A DNA stretch of 64,000 nucleotides, from positions 1 to 64,000 of the forward strand of contig NZ_BAUA01000008.1 of NCBI RefSeq assembly GCF_000710915.1. Reading direction: 5' to 3'. This document shows, in pieces, positions 49,746-56,774 of the stretch. Both the position numbers and the translations under genes were made by a program. The DNA comes from Nocardia brasiliensis IFM 10847 (lineage in GTDB: Bacteria; Actinomycetota; Actinomycetes; Mycobacteriales; Mycobacteriaceae). The notes beneath the pieces were generated by a model. That model searched no databases and was not told the origin of the DNA. It saw only the letters and a list, made by a program, of their open reading frames with translations. The stretch's first letter is position 1. Every line of letters starts with the position of its first letter.

Positions 49746-50725
49746 CGTGTCCCCACGCCGAGTACGGCCGCGGCGAGCTCCATCGTGCGCAATGTCGCTG
49801 CGGCGTCGGGCTGTTCGCCATCGTGGGCGGAGGTGAAGTCGGTGAGGATATTACCGAACTGGTCGTCGGGCGCCAGGTCGAGTTGCCGGATGTCACCGGC
49901 TCGATCCAGGAACACGCGCGGCGCGAGATCGTGCGGGAGGGTGAAGGCGCGCTCGACCGACAGGGAACCCGCGCTGCCCGCGAGGTGGTACTCGCAGCGG
50001 TAGGGCGCACCGATCGCGAACTCCAGATCGGCCTGCGCGCCCGCCGCGTCGCGCAACCGCGCCGAACCCGACAGATCGACACCGGGGAAACGGTCGTCCC
50101 GCCGCATCCGCGAATGTTCCACGCGCAGCTCGGATCCCAGAAAGAACTGGGCGGCGCGCAGGGCGTAGCAGCCCAGATCGGCGAGTGCGCCGCCGCCGAG
50201 GTCCGCCCGATACCGAAAGTCGTCCGGGGCGCGCTCCGGGATGGTGAAGCGCACGGTGAGCTGCCGCAGCTGGCCGATCGCGCCCGCCGCGACCAGCTCG
50301 CGCACCGCGGTGTGCTGGCGGTGCCGCGGGAAGGTCATGCACTCCATCAGCGTTCGGCCCTGGTCGGCGGCGAGCGTGAAAAGCCCGCGTGCCGTGGCGA
50401 TCTCGGTTCCGTCCAGCCGGGGCGGCAGCATCGGCTTCTCGACCAGGACGTCTTTGCCCGCCCGCAGGGACTGTTCGATCCAGTCGCCGTGCAACGCGTT
50501 CGGCAGCGGCAGATAGACCGCGTCGACCGCGTCGTCGTCGAGTACCCGCTGATAGCCGCCGGAGATGCGCAACCCGTGCTGGGTGGCCCACTGCGCGGCG
50601 CGCCGCGGATCGCGGCTGCCGATCGCGACCAGTTCGGCGGCCGGGTGCCGCGACAGCGCGGGCATCATGCGCCGCTCGGCGATCTGTGCGGTACCCAGGA
50701 TTCCCCAGCGCAGCATCGGGCTCAC
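49742..50725 (-). CDS. NDP-hexose 3-ketoreductase (Gfo/Idh/MocA family)
   Basis: A 327-residue oxidoreductase. GTG 50725 overlaps the 2,3-dehydratase stop (GTGA); ATG 50716 is an alternative. The nucleotide site LRWGILGTAQIAERRMMPAL, GSRDPRRAAQWA, AVYLPLPNALHGDWIEQSLRAGKDVLVEKPM (the EKP motif, near 97) and DLGCYALRAAQFF are those of TDP-3,4-diketo-2,6-dideoxyglucose 3-ketoreductases (TylC1, SpnN, UrdT type). Working right after the 2,3-dehydratase, it yields NDP-4-keto-2,6-dideoxyglucose, the substrate of the 3-dehydratase at 45439. Confidence 0.92.
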   Translation of the reverse strand: MSPMLRWGILGTAQIAERRMMPALSRHPAAELVAIGSRDPRRAAQWATQHGLRISGGYQRVLDDDAVDAVYLPLPNALHGDWIEQSLRAGKDVLVEKPMLPPRLDGTEIATARGLFTLAADQGRTLMECMTFPRHRQHTAVRELVAAGAIGQLRQLTVRFTIPERAPDDFRYRADLGGGALADLGCYALRAAQFFLGSELRVEHSRMRRDDRFPGVDLSGSARLRDAAGAQADLEFAIGAPYRCEYHLAGSAGSLSVERAFTLPHDLAPRVFLDRAGDIRQLDLAPDDQFGNILTDFTSAHDGEQPDAAATLRTMELAAAVLGVGTR

Positions 50726-52161
50726 CAACTCGCCAGCAGACAGGCCATCAGGCTGCGCGCCTGCACGTTCGCGTAGTTGCTGTGGATGAGCAGGTTCGTG
50801 ATCTGCGCGGGCGTCATCCAGCGAAATCCCGGCGGTTCGGCGATCGGGAAATCCGCAGGGAGCAAGCGGATCTGATAGAGATTGTCGGCGTGCTGGAAGC
50901 GGCCGCCCTCTTCGGACTGCAACCCGCTGTAGCGCACCGTGCCGAGCCCGTCGTCGAGCACGTCGCGCAGGAACGCGGGCTGCCGAGGCACGGGCAGGTC
51001 TTCATGATTGGCCGGCTGGCACTGCACCGACGGTGCGAGCTCCGCGACATCCAGCACGCCCGCTTCGAGTTTGGCGTTCACCAGCAGGTGCAGCACGCCC
51101 TCGATCGCGGTGGCGAGAAAGACGGCGACGCCCTGGCCGACCGGGGCGAGCAGCGGCTGGGTCCACGAATCCACCTCGCGCTGACCGGCACTCACCCGGG
51201 CCGCGATCACCCGGAAGTACTTGCCGCTGACATGGGCGATCTCGTCCGCGCCGCGCTGCCAGTCGGCGACCGCGGCCAGCGGTATGAGGCGCTGGCGCAG
51301 CTCGTGCCTGGCCTTCAAATCGGTGAGCCAGTGCAGGATTTCGGCGGCGCCGTGCCGCGCGGCGGCCCCGGGATCGAGGCCGCGCGCCAACGCACGGGTG
51401 AACTCGTCACCCGCGGCGGCCTGCGGCGGACTGATGCGCCACGGCACACAGGACAGCACGGTGCGCGCGTCCATGTTGACAGTGTTGTCCTGTCGCAGCA
51501 GTTCGCGCAGCACGCCGAGGGTGAGCCAGCAGAAGCCGGGCAGGGTTTCGACCGGACCGGTCGCCTCCACCACGATGTTGCGATTGCGTTTGCGCAGGAA
51601 CCACGCGCCCTGCTCGGATTGCAGCACGTCGACGAGGACCGCGTCGGGCTGCGCGTCGAGGAAGTGCTCGAGGTAGGGCACGGCGCGTCCCTGGTGCACC
51701 CGCAGGTAATTGCTCCGCGTCGCCTGCACGGTCGGCGAGAGCTGCACGCCGCCGATATTTCCCGGTTCGGCCTTGGCCTGCATCAGGAAATGCAGCACGC
51801 CGTCGAACTCCTTGACGACGATGCCGAGCACGCCGATCTCGGGTTGATTGATGATGGGCTGCTGCCAGTGCTCGACGAAACCGAAATCGGTGCGCACGTC
51901 CAGCCCTTCGATGGTGAAGAACCGCCCGCTGTCGTGACGCAGATTCCCCTCGTCGTCGAACTGCCAGCCGACCAGGTCCGCGAACGGTATCCGCTCGACC
52001 GCCAGCTGATCGGCGCGGCGACAGGCGGCGAACCAGTCCCGGAAGCCCTCGACCGAGCACAGCGGCGTCGCGGTGACCGCGGCCGAGCGGGCGAACCGCC
52101 AGGCCAGCTCGTCGTCGAAGGTGGCAACCGACTGCTGCTCGACCTGTGCGGCATTCCCCAT
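50722..52161 (-). CDS. NDP-4-keto-6-deoxyglucose 2,3-dehydratase
   Basis: A 479-residue protein with the internal duplication of this family: LRHDSGRFFTIEGLDVRTDFG/WQQPIINQPEIGVLGIVVKEFDGVLHFLMQAKAEPGN in the first half (about 80-145) is echoed by HVSGKYFRVIAARVSA/WTQPLLAPVGQGVAVFLATAIEGVLHLLVNAKLEAG in the second (about 305-370). It matches TylX3/SpnO/UrdS-type enzymes that start 2-deoxygenation of NDP-4-keto-6-deoxyglucose. ATG 52161 is chosen because a GACCCT hexamer lies 6 nt upstream, 8 bp after SARP-type heptamers, implying a leaderless mRNA; a longer open frame upstream runs into the divergent promoter. The precursor enzymes glucose-1-phosphate thymidylyltransferase and 4,6-dehydratase are not in the window. 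Confidence 0.94.
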   Translation of the reverse strand: MGNAAQVEQQSVATFDDELAWRFARSAAVTATPLCSVEGFRDWFAACRRADQLAVERIPFADLVGWQFDDEGNLRHDSGRFFTIEGLDVRTDFGFVEHWQQPIINQPEIGVLGIVVKEFDGVLHFLMQAKAEPGNIGGVQLSPTVQATRSNYLRVHQGRAVPYLEHFLDAQPDAVLVDVLQSEQGAWFLRKRNRNIVVEATGPVETLPGFCWLTLGVLRELLRQDNTVNMDARTVLSCVPWRISPPQAAAGDEFTRALARGLDPGAAARHGAAEILHWLTDLKARHELRQRLIPLAAVADWQRGADEIAHVSGKYFRVIAARVSAGQREVDSWTQPLLAPVGQGVAVFLATAIEGVLHLLVNAKLEAGVLDVAELAPSVQCQPANHEDLPVPRQPAFLRDVLDDGLGTVRYSGLQSEEGGRFQHADNLYQIRLLPADFPIAEPPGFRWMTPAQITNLLIHSNYANVQARSLMACLLASW

Positions 52162-52167
52162 GCGGAC

Positions 52168-52199
52168 AGGGTCCGGCCGGTCGTTCGAGAACCACTGGG
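52168..52199 (-). promoter_or_regulatory. SARP-type operator and -10 for the 2,3-dehydratase operon
   Basis: On the minus strand, CCCAGTG (52199-52193) and TCGAACG (52188-52182) start 11 bp apart. After 8 bp comes GACCCT (52173-52168). ATG 52161 is only 6 nt further on, so the transcript would be leaderless. The upstream heptamer is a weak match. Confidence 0.5.
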
Positions 52200-52232
52200 A
52201 CGCGGATGGGGCCAGGCGGCCCTCGGCGCGGC

Positions 52233-52275
52233 TGGAGCGCGCCCCGAAAGATTCTCGAGCGCGCCGCCCTAGCCT
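52233..52275 (+). promoter_or_regulatory. SARP-type operator and -10 for the 3,5-epimerase gene
   Basis: TGGAGCG (52233-52239), weak CCGAAAG (52244-52250) and perfect TCGAGCG (52255-52261) lie on an 11-bp grid. Eight bp later is TAGCCT (52270-52275), a full match to TANNNT. ATG 52283 is 7 nt downstream of it, with no Shine-Dalgarno sequence. This is the clearest example of the pattern in the window. Confidence 0.68.
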
Positions 52276-52282
52276 CGCCGCC

Positions 52283-52924
52283 ATGCCCCACCGAGACGGT
52301 GACACCGCGGCGCCGCACGCCGGGCCGCGCGGCGCCGCACGACCGGCGACGATCGCCGCGACCGCGCTCGGCCTGCCGGATGTCTATCTGCTGCGGTCGC
52401 ACCGGTTTCCGGACGAGCGCGGGCATTTTCAGGAACTCAGCCGCACCGATGTGCTCGAAGACATCACCGGTTATCCGGTCCGGCTGGAGCAGGTGAACAT
52501 CTCCGTCTCGCACCGCGGGGTGATCCGCGGTATCCATGTGGTGGCCAGTGCACCGGGACAGTCGAAGCTGGTGACCTGTGTCCGCGGCTCGATCATCGAT
52601 ATCGCCGTCGATCTGCGCGTCGGCTCGCCGACCTTCGGGCAGTTCGAATTGGTTGCGCTGGACGAGCGGATGGCCGCCGGGGTCTATCTCGGGCCAGGGG
52701 TCGGCCACGCGTTCGTCGCCACGGCCGAGGACACCCGCGTGCTCTACCAGTGTTCGACGCTGTACTCGCCCGGCAGCGAACTCGCCGTGAACGTGCTCGA
52801 TCCGGCCCTCGGTCTGCCGTTGACCACCGGATTCGAACCCATCCTTTCCGAGAACGACCGCGGTGCGGCGACGCTGGCCGAACTGCTGGACCAGGATCTG
52901 CTGCCGCACTACCGCCCACGCTGA
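52283..52924 (+). CDS. NDP-4-keto-hexose 3,5-epimerase (RmlC family)
   Basis: A 213-residue cupin-fold epimerase from ATG 52283; the first 30 residues are a non-conserved Ala/Pro-rich extension. RmlC marks: RFPDERGHFQELSR near 46, QVNISVSHRGVIRGIHV (catalytic-base His near 78), KLVTCVRGSIIDIAVDLRVGSPTFG near 94, YLGPGVGHAFVA near 135 and the Tyr region VLYQCSTLYSP. Inverting C-3/C-5 (or only C-5 in 3-deoxy substrates) converts D- to L-configured NDP-4-ketohexoses, so at least one sugar of the product is probably L. Its promoter is the best SARP-type site here. Followed after 20 bp by an oxidoreductase gene that may be co-transcribed. Confidence 0.92.
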   Translation: MPHRDGDTAAPHAGPRGAARPATIAATALGLPDVYLLRSHRFPDERGHFQELSRTDVLEDITGYPVRLEQVNISVSHRGVIRGIHVVASAPGQSKLVTCVRGSIIDIAVDLRVGSPTFGQFELVALDERMAAGVYLGPGVGHAFVATAEDTRVLYQCSTLYSPGSELAVNVLDPALGLPLTTGFEPILSENDRGAATLAELLDQDLLPHYRPR

Positions 52925-52944
52925 GGCCGGAGGAGACCGCCGTG

Positions 52945-53940
52945 ATGGACGCCGTCTATTGTCAGCGCCCCGACCCCGCCGACCCGCTGGCCGCGCTGCG
53001 GTTCGGGGAACGCCCGCAGCCCGCACAGCCGGTCGGGTGGACGACGGTGCGGATGCGCGCCGCATCGCTGAACATGCGCGATATCGCGACGCTGCGCGGT
53101 ATCGGCGTGCCCGCGCACGCCTATCCGCTCATCCTCGGCAACGACGGCGCGGGCGTCCTCGCGGACGGCTCGGAGGTGGTGGTGCACGCGTCGGTGGGGT
53201 CGGCGGGGTGGACCGGCCCCGAGGCGCGCGACCCGGACCGGATGGTGCTCGGCTCCTACCATCAGGGCACGTTCGCGGGCAGCGCCACGATTCCCCGCCG
53301 CAACGCGGTGCCCAAACCGCCCGAACTCTCTTTCGCCGAGGCCGCGTGCCTGCCGACCGCGTGGTTGACGGCCTATCGAATGTTGTTCGTCACCGCGGGG
53401 GTGCGCGCGGGCCAGACGATCGTGGTGCGCGGCCGCCGCGGCCTGGGCAGCATCGCGACCGCGCTCATCGCGCTCGCCGACGCGGCGGGTGTCGAGGTGT
53501 GCGTCCGCGCCGACGCCGCCGATCACGCATTGGCGCGGCGCAGCGGCGCGGCCGTCGTGACGACCGCCGATCAGCCGCTGCCGAGCGGCCTGGACGCCGC
53601 GTTCGACGCGGGCATCGATGTCGCGGACTGGTGGTGGCCGATCGAGGCGCTGCGCCCCGGCGCGCCCATCGTCTGTTCCGGCTACCGGGCGGGCGCGATC
53701 ACCGGCTTCGATACCGTGGCCGCCGCGCGGGCGTTGCACACCTTGATCTTCGCCGAGCATCGCCTGGTCGGGTCCGGTATGGGCACCGCGGAGGATCTGG
53801 CGGCACTGATGAGCTTTCTCGTGCGCACCGGCCTGCGCCCGAGCATCGCTCACGAGTTCACGCTGCGGGATGCCGCAGCGGGCTTCCGGGCGATGCTCGG
53901 TGCGAGTGTCGCGGGCAAGATCGTCTTCCAGATTGCTTGA
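52945..53940 (+). CDS. Zinc-free MDR-family (quinone oxidoreductase-like) dehydrogenase
   Basis: A 331-residue medium-chain reductase. ATG 52945 (GTG 52942 also in frame) follows GGAGGAGA at 52929-52936. It has RMRAASLNMRDIATLRG near 34, LILGNDGAGVLADGSEVVV near 65, a substrate-lid EAACLPTAWLTAYRMLF near 131 and a nucleotide-binding region where the usual GxGxxG reads VRGRRGLGSIATALIALA. Zinc ligands (Cys/His) are not evident, so it resembles quinone or enoyl reductases. Given a gap of only 20 bp after the SARP-controlled epimerase, it may be the last BGC gene and reduce a quinone or enone in the product, but a resident role is possible. Confidence 0.82.
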   Translation: MDAVYCQRPDPADPLAALRFGERPQPAQPVGWTTVRMRAASLNMRDIATLRGIGVPAHAYPLILGNDGAGVLADGSEVVVHASVGSAGWTGPEARDPDRMVLGSYHQGTFAGSATIPRRNAVPKPPELSFAEAACLPTAWLTAYRMLFVTAGVRAGQTIVVRGRRGLGSIATALIALADAAGVEVCVRADAADHALARRSGAAVVTTADQPLPSGLDAAFDAGIDVADWWWPIEALRPGAPIVCSGYRAGAITGFDTVAAARALHTLIFAEHRLVGSGMGTAEDLAALMSFLVRTGLRPSIAHEFTLRDAAAGFRAMLGASVAGKIVFQIA

Positions 53941-53951
53941 CCGCGAACGCT

Positions 53952-54827
53952 TTACGCCAGCAGATCGGTGATTTCGCGGACGATGACCTCCGGCTCGGTG
54001 AGCGGGACGACGTGGGCCGAGCGCTCGGCCACGACGTATCGGCCGTGCCGGGCGCGAGCGGCGCGATGGGCGTGCGCGGCATTGGCCTCGGCTCGCCATG
54101 TCGCGTTCATGCCGTCGCCTGCCTGCCCGCCCGAGATGACAGTGACCGGGATACTGGCGTCGTCGGGCGGGTTGTCGCGCCAGGCGGCGAGTTCGTCCAG
54201 GAAGGTGCGGGCCTGCCTGCGCATGGTGCGCGCCACGCCGGGCCCGAAGCCCTCCCGCTTCAGGTCGCGCCCCGCATCGGGTGGCAGGGCGCGGATCTGC
54301 TTGCGGTACAGCACTTCGAGCAGGCCGACCCGGGCCAGAACGGCGGCGGTGGCGATCATCCTGCGTTCGGTGCGGCGGAAGCCGGCGCCGAACAGTGATT
54401 CGGCGGCCTCGTCTGTCGGGTCGACCAGGACCAGCCCGGCGATCCGGTCGGGACGCCGGGCCGCGGCGAGCCGGACGATGGGTCCGCCCGCGCTGTGGCC
54501 GACGAGCAGGAAGGGGCCGGGCGCGAAGTGGTTCAGCACGTCGTTCAGGTCGTCGGCCATGGTGCTCAAGGTGCGGGCGCCCGGGTCCGGTGCGCTGTTG
54601 CCCAAACCGGAGCGGTCGTAGACGATCGCCCGGGCGTGCCGGGCGACCGCCGGCTGCACCAGGGCCCAGCTGGACCGGCTGGCACCGGCGCCGGCCTCGA
54701 ATACGACTGTCGGCGTGGTCCGGTCGGCGGTCTCCGGGCCGGGCAGCCACATGGCGTACAGCTGCCGCCCGTCCCGGGTGGTGACCCGGTCCACGATCCC
54801 CTGCGTGTGTCGGTCGATGTCAGTCAT
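53952..54827 (-). CDS. Alpha/beta-hydrolase
   Basis: A 291-residue alpha/beta-hydrolase from ATG 54827. It has the oxyanion region VVFEAGAGASRSSW near 41, YDRSGLGNS near 69, the nucleophile elbow VGHSAGG (Ser near 111), an acidic residue in LVLVDPTDEA and a C-terminal His in AERSAHVVPLTEPE near 273. Such proteins hydrolyse esters or lactones. It lies at the right edge of the cluster on the opposite strand and ends 12 bp from the convergent dehydrogenase, so it probably belongs to the flank. Confidence 0.85.
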   Translation of the reverse strand: MTDIDRHTQGIVDRVTTRDGRQLYAMWLPGPETADRTTPTVVFEAGAGASRSSWALVQPAVARHARAIVYDRSGLGNSAPDPGARTLSTMADDLNDVLNHFAPGPFLLVGHSAGGPIVRLAAARRPDRIAGLVLVDPTDEAAESLFGAGFRRTERRMIATAAVLARVGLLEVLYRKQIRALPPDAGRDLKREGFGPGVARTMRRQARTFLDELAAWRDNPPDDASIPVTVISGGQAGDGMNATWRAEANAAHAHRAARARHGRYVVAERSAHVVPLTEPEVIVREITDLLA

Positions 54828-54936
54828 CGGGTTGCATTCTCTCGGAAGCGGGGCCGCAGCGGGGCCCTAACTTCCCAGGGATCGCGATCGTGTCAGGAGA
54901 TCTGGCAGTGCGCGCGTCGCCGGTCGGCCCCGCGGA

Positions 54937-55818
54937 TCACCGGTGTGCGTCCGCGAATCCGCCGAACCAGCGGGCTATCACGGCCGGACGTTGCGCGGGG
55001 ACCCAGTGGTTTCCGTCGATCTCGTGGGTCTGCAGGTTCGTCGCGAACGGTCGCGGCGCTTCGGTCTGGCAGGCCACCGACACGTGGATATCGTCGCGCG
55101 GCGCGAGCACCTGGACTGGGACGGTAACCGGGCGAGGCTTCGGAAACAGTACGCGGCGAGTCATATTGGCCCGATAGAGCGCGATGCCGTCGAGGGTGTC
55201 GGCCAGTGCGATGGTGTGCGGGGCGGTGGCTTCGGGTTCACCCCGCACGCTCGACGCCGCGACGATGCGCGATACGAGGCCGCGCCGCACGGCGACCTCG
55301 GGCAGGGCGGGCAGCTGGAACGGCAAGGCATAGAAGGAGTGCCGCACCTGGGTCAGCACGTCGCGTGGGTTCCGGCGGATGCCGCGCAGCCAGGTGCCGA
55401 TCATGTCCAGTGACGGGCCCGAGATGCTGGTGAACGACTTTATCCGGGAGGCGATTTCAGCGTCGGCGAGCGCGTCCCAGGCGAAAATGGATCCCCAGTC
55501 GTGCGCGAGCAGATGTGCGCCGTCGCGCGCGACCGTGTCGAGCACGGCGGCGAGATCGGCCACCAGTTGCGGAATGCGGTAGGCGGCAGTCGCATTCGGG
55601 CGTCCGGAGTTGCCTGCGCCGCGCACGTCGTAGGTGACCACCCGGAAGCGATCGGCGAGCAGCGCGACGACACCGTCCCATACCCGGTGATCGTCGGGCC
55701 AGCCGTGCACGAGCAGCGCGGTGGGCAGGTCGGCGGGCCCGGATTCGTACACGGCTAGTTGCACGCCGTCGGTGGCGGTGACGATCCGGGACGGGTGGAT
55801 GTTCGCGAACGTGGTCAT
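54937..55818 (-). CDS. Epoxide-hydrolase-like alpha/beta-hydrolase
   Basis: A 293-residue protein from ATG 55818. LVHGWPDDHRVWDGVV (oxyanion hole, near 37), TYDVRGAGNSGRP near 62 and the nucleophile elbow LLAHDWGSIFAWD with Asp (near 104) instead of Ser, which is typical of epoxide hydrolases and haloalkane dehalogenases; the C-terminal His is in IDGNHWVPAQRP near 272. It diverges from a TetR gene, and the 111-bp gap carries a 9-bp perfect palindrome, so it is probably the regulated target. Substrate unknown. Confidence 0.88.
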   Translation of the reverse strand: MTTFANIHPSRIVTATDGVQLAVYESGPADLPTALLVHGWPDDHRVWDGVVALLADRFRVVTYDVRGAGNSGRPNATAAYRIPQLVADLAAVLDTVARDGAHLLAHDWGSIFAWDALADAEIASRIKSFTSISGPSLDMIGTWLRGIRRNPRDVLTQVRHSFYALPFQLPALPEVAVRRGLVSRIVAASSVRGEPEATAPHTIALADTLDGIALYRANMTRRVLFPKPRPVTVPVQVLAPRDDIHVSVACQTEAPRPFATNLQTHEIDGNHWVPAQRPAVIARWFGGFADAHR

Positions 55819-55864
55819 GACGCATTGCCTCCAGCTGCATTGCTCAGAGAGCTCCGATACATGT

Positions 55865-55889
55865 GAGACAAAGTTCGTCTCTTTGTCTC
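55865..55889. promoter_or_regulatory. Palindromic operator between hydrolase and TetR genes
   Basis: A perfect inverted repeat, GAGACAAAG (55865-55873) and CTTTGTCTC (55881-55889), with a 7-bp spacer. It lies in the 111-bp divergent gap, 47 bp from the hydrolase ATG and 41 bp from the TetR start. The position and symmetry are those of a TetR-family operator controlling both genes. Confidence 0.7.
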
Positions 55890-55929
55890 TCGACGATATA
55901 GTGAGGTCGAGACCCGGACAAGGAGGCTT

Positions 55930-56592
55930 GTGCTGCGAGTGACCGAGGACACGCTGCTCAGCAAACTCACCGCGCCCGACGCGGCGGTGCTGCGCCTGCT
56001 GGACGACGCGGATCAGATCACCGAGCGGATACTCGCCGCCGCGATCGAGCAGATGCGGGTCGCGGGCTGGCGCCGCTCGACCGTCGAGGACGTGGCCAAA
56101 CGCGCGGGGCTTGGGCGCGCGACGGTCTATCGGCGGTTCCCCTCGAAAGCAGCGCTCACCGAGGCGGTGCTGCACAGCGAATTCCGCAACTACCTCGCAG
56201 GCAGCACCGCGGCCGTCGCCGGGCACACCGATATCGCCGATCGCATGGCCGAAAGCACCGCCTACACAGTCGAATACCTGCGGAACCATCCGCTGGTGCG
56301 GCGGCTGCTCGAAACCGAGCCGGACGCCATCCTGCCCGCCCTCACCACCGACGCGGGCTTGCTGCTCGAAGCCTTCCGCGAATTCTGTCTCGCCCTGTGG
56401 AAACGCGAACTCTACGGTGACGCACCGATTTCGGCAGACAAGGAACAGCATTTGCGGACCGTCGCGGAACTGCACATCCGGATCACGCTGTCGCTGTTGC
56501 TGACGCCGCAAACGGTCATCGAACTCGACACCGCGGAACAGGCCAGGGCTTTCGCGCGACGCTATCTCGCGCCGATGCTCGAGCGGGACTGA
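55930..56592 (+). CDS. TetR-family transcriptional repressor
   Basis: A 220-residue regulator from GTG 55930 with AGGAGG ahead of it. The N-terminal HTH (about 28-80) reads ITERILAAAIEQMRVAGWRRSTVEDVAKRAGLGRATVYRRFPSKAALTEAVL in part, the standard TetR DNA-binding pattern; the C-terminal ligand domain is all-helical and not assignable. It is divergent from the epoxide-hydrolase-like gene, with a palindrome between them, so it probably represses that gene and itself. A 7-bp G/C hairpin follows the stop. Confidence 0.9.
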   Translation: MLRVTEDTLLSKLTAPDAAVLRLLDDADQITERILAAAIEQMRVAGWRRSTVEDVAKRAGLGRATVYRRFPSKAALTEAVLHSEFRNYLAGSTAAVAGHTDIADRMAESTAYTVEYLRNHPLVRRLLETEPDAILPALTTDAGLLLEAFREFCLALWKRELYGDAPISADKEQHLRTVAELHIRITLSLLLTPQTVIELDTAEQARAFARRYLAPMLERD

Positions 56593-56595
56593 GTC

Positions 56596-56616
56596 GGCGC
56601 GGACTGTAGCCGCGCC
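56596..56616 (+). terminator. G/C hairpin after the TetR gene
   Basis: Perfect 7-bp stem GGCGCGG (56596-56602) and CCGCGCC (56610-56616) with a 7-nt loop, 3 bp after the TetR stop codon, followed by TTAAG. No U tract, as in many actinobacterial terminators. Confidence 0.55.
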
Positions 56617-56774
56617 TTAAGAATTGCGCCGTTATTACTGAAAGTCCTTCTTAAGCACAGTAAGTGGGGCACTGCCCAACGCTCGAGCCGCTGGGAATTG
56701 TTTTACCGTGGTGCCGGTCCGGCCAGCGGAGAACAAGCACCGATCAGCACTGTAGTGAGGGGCAGACACCTGTC

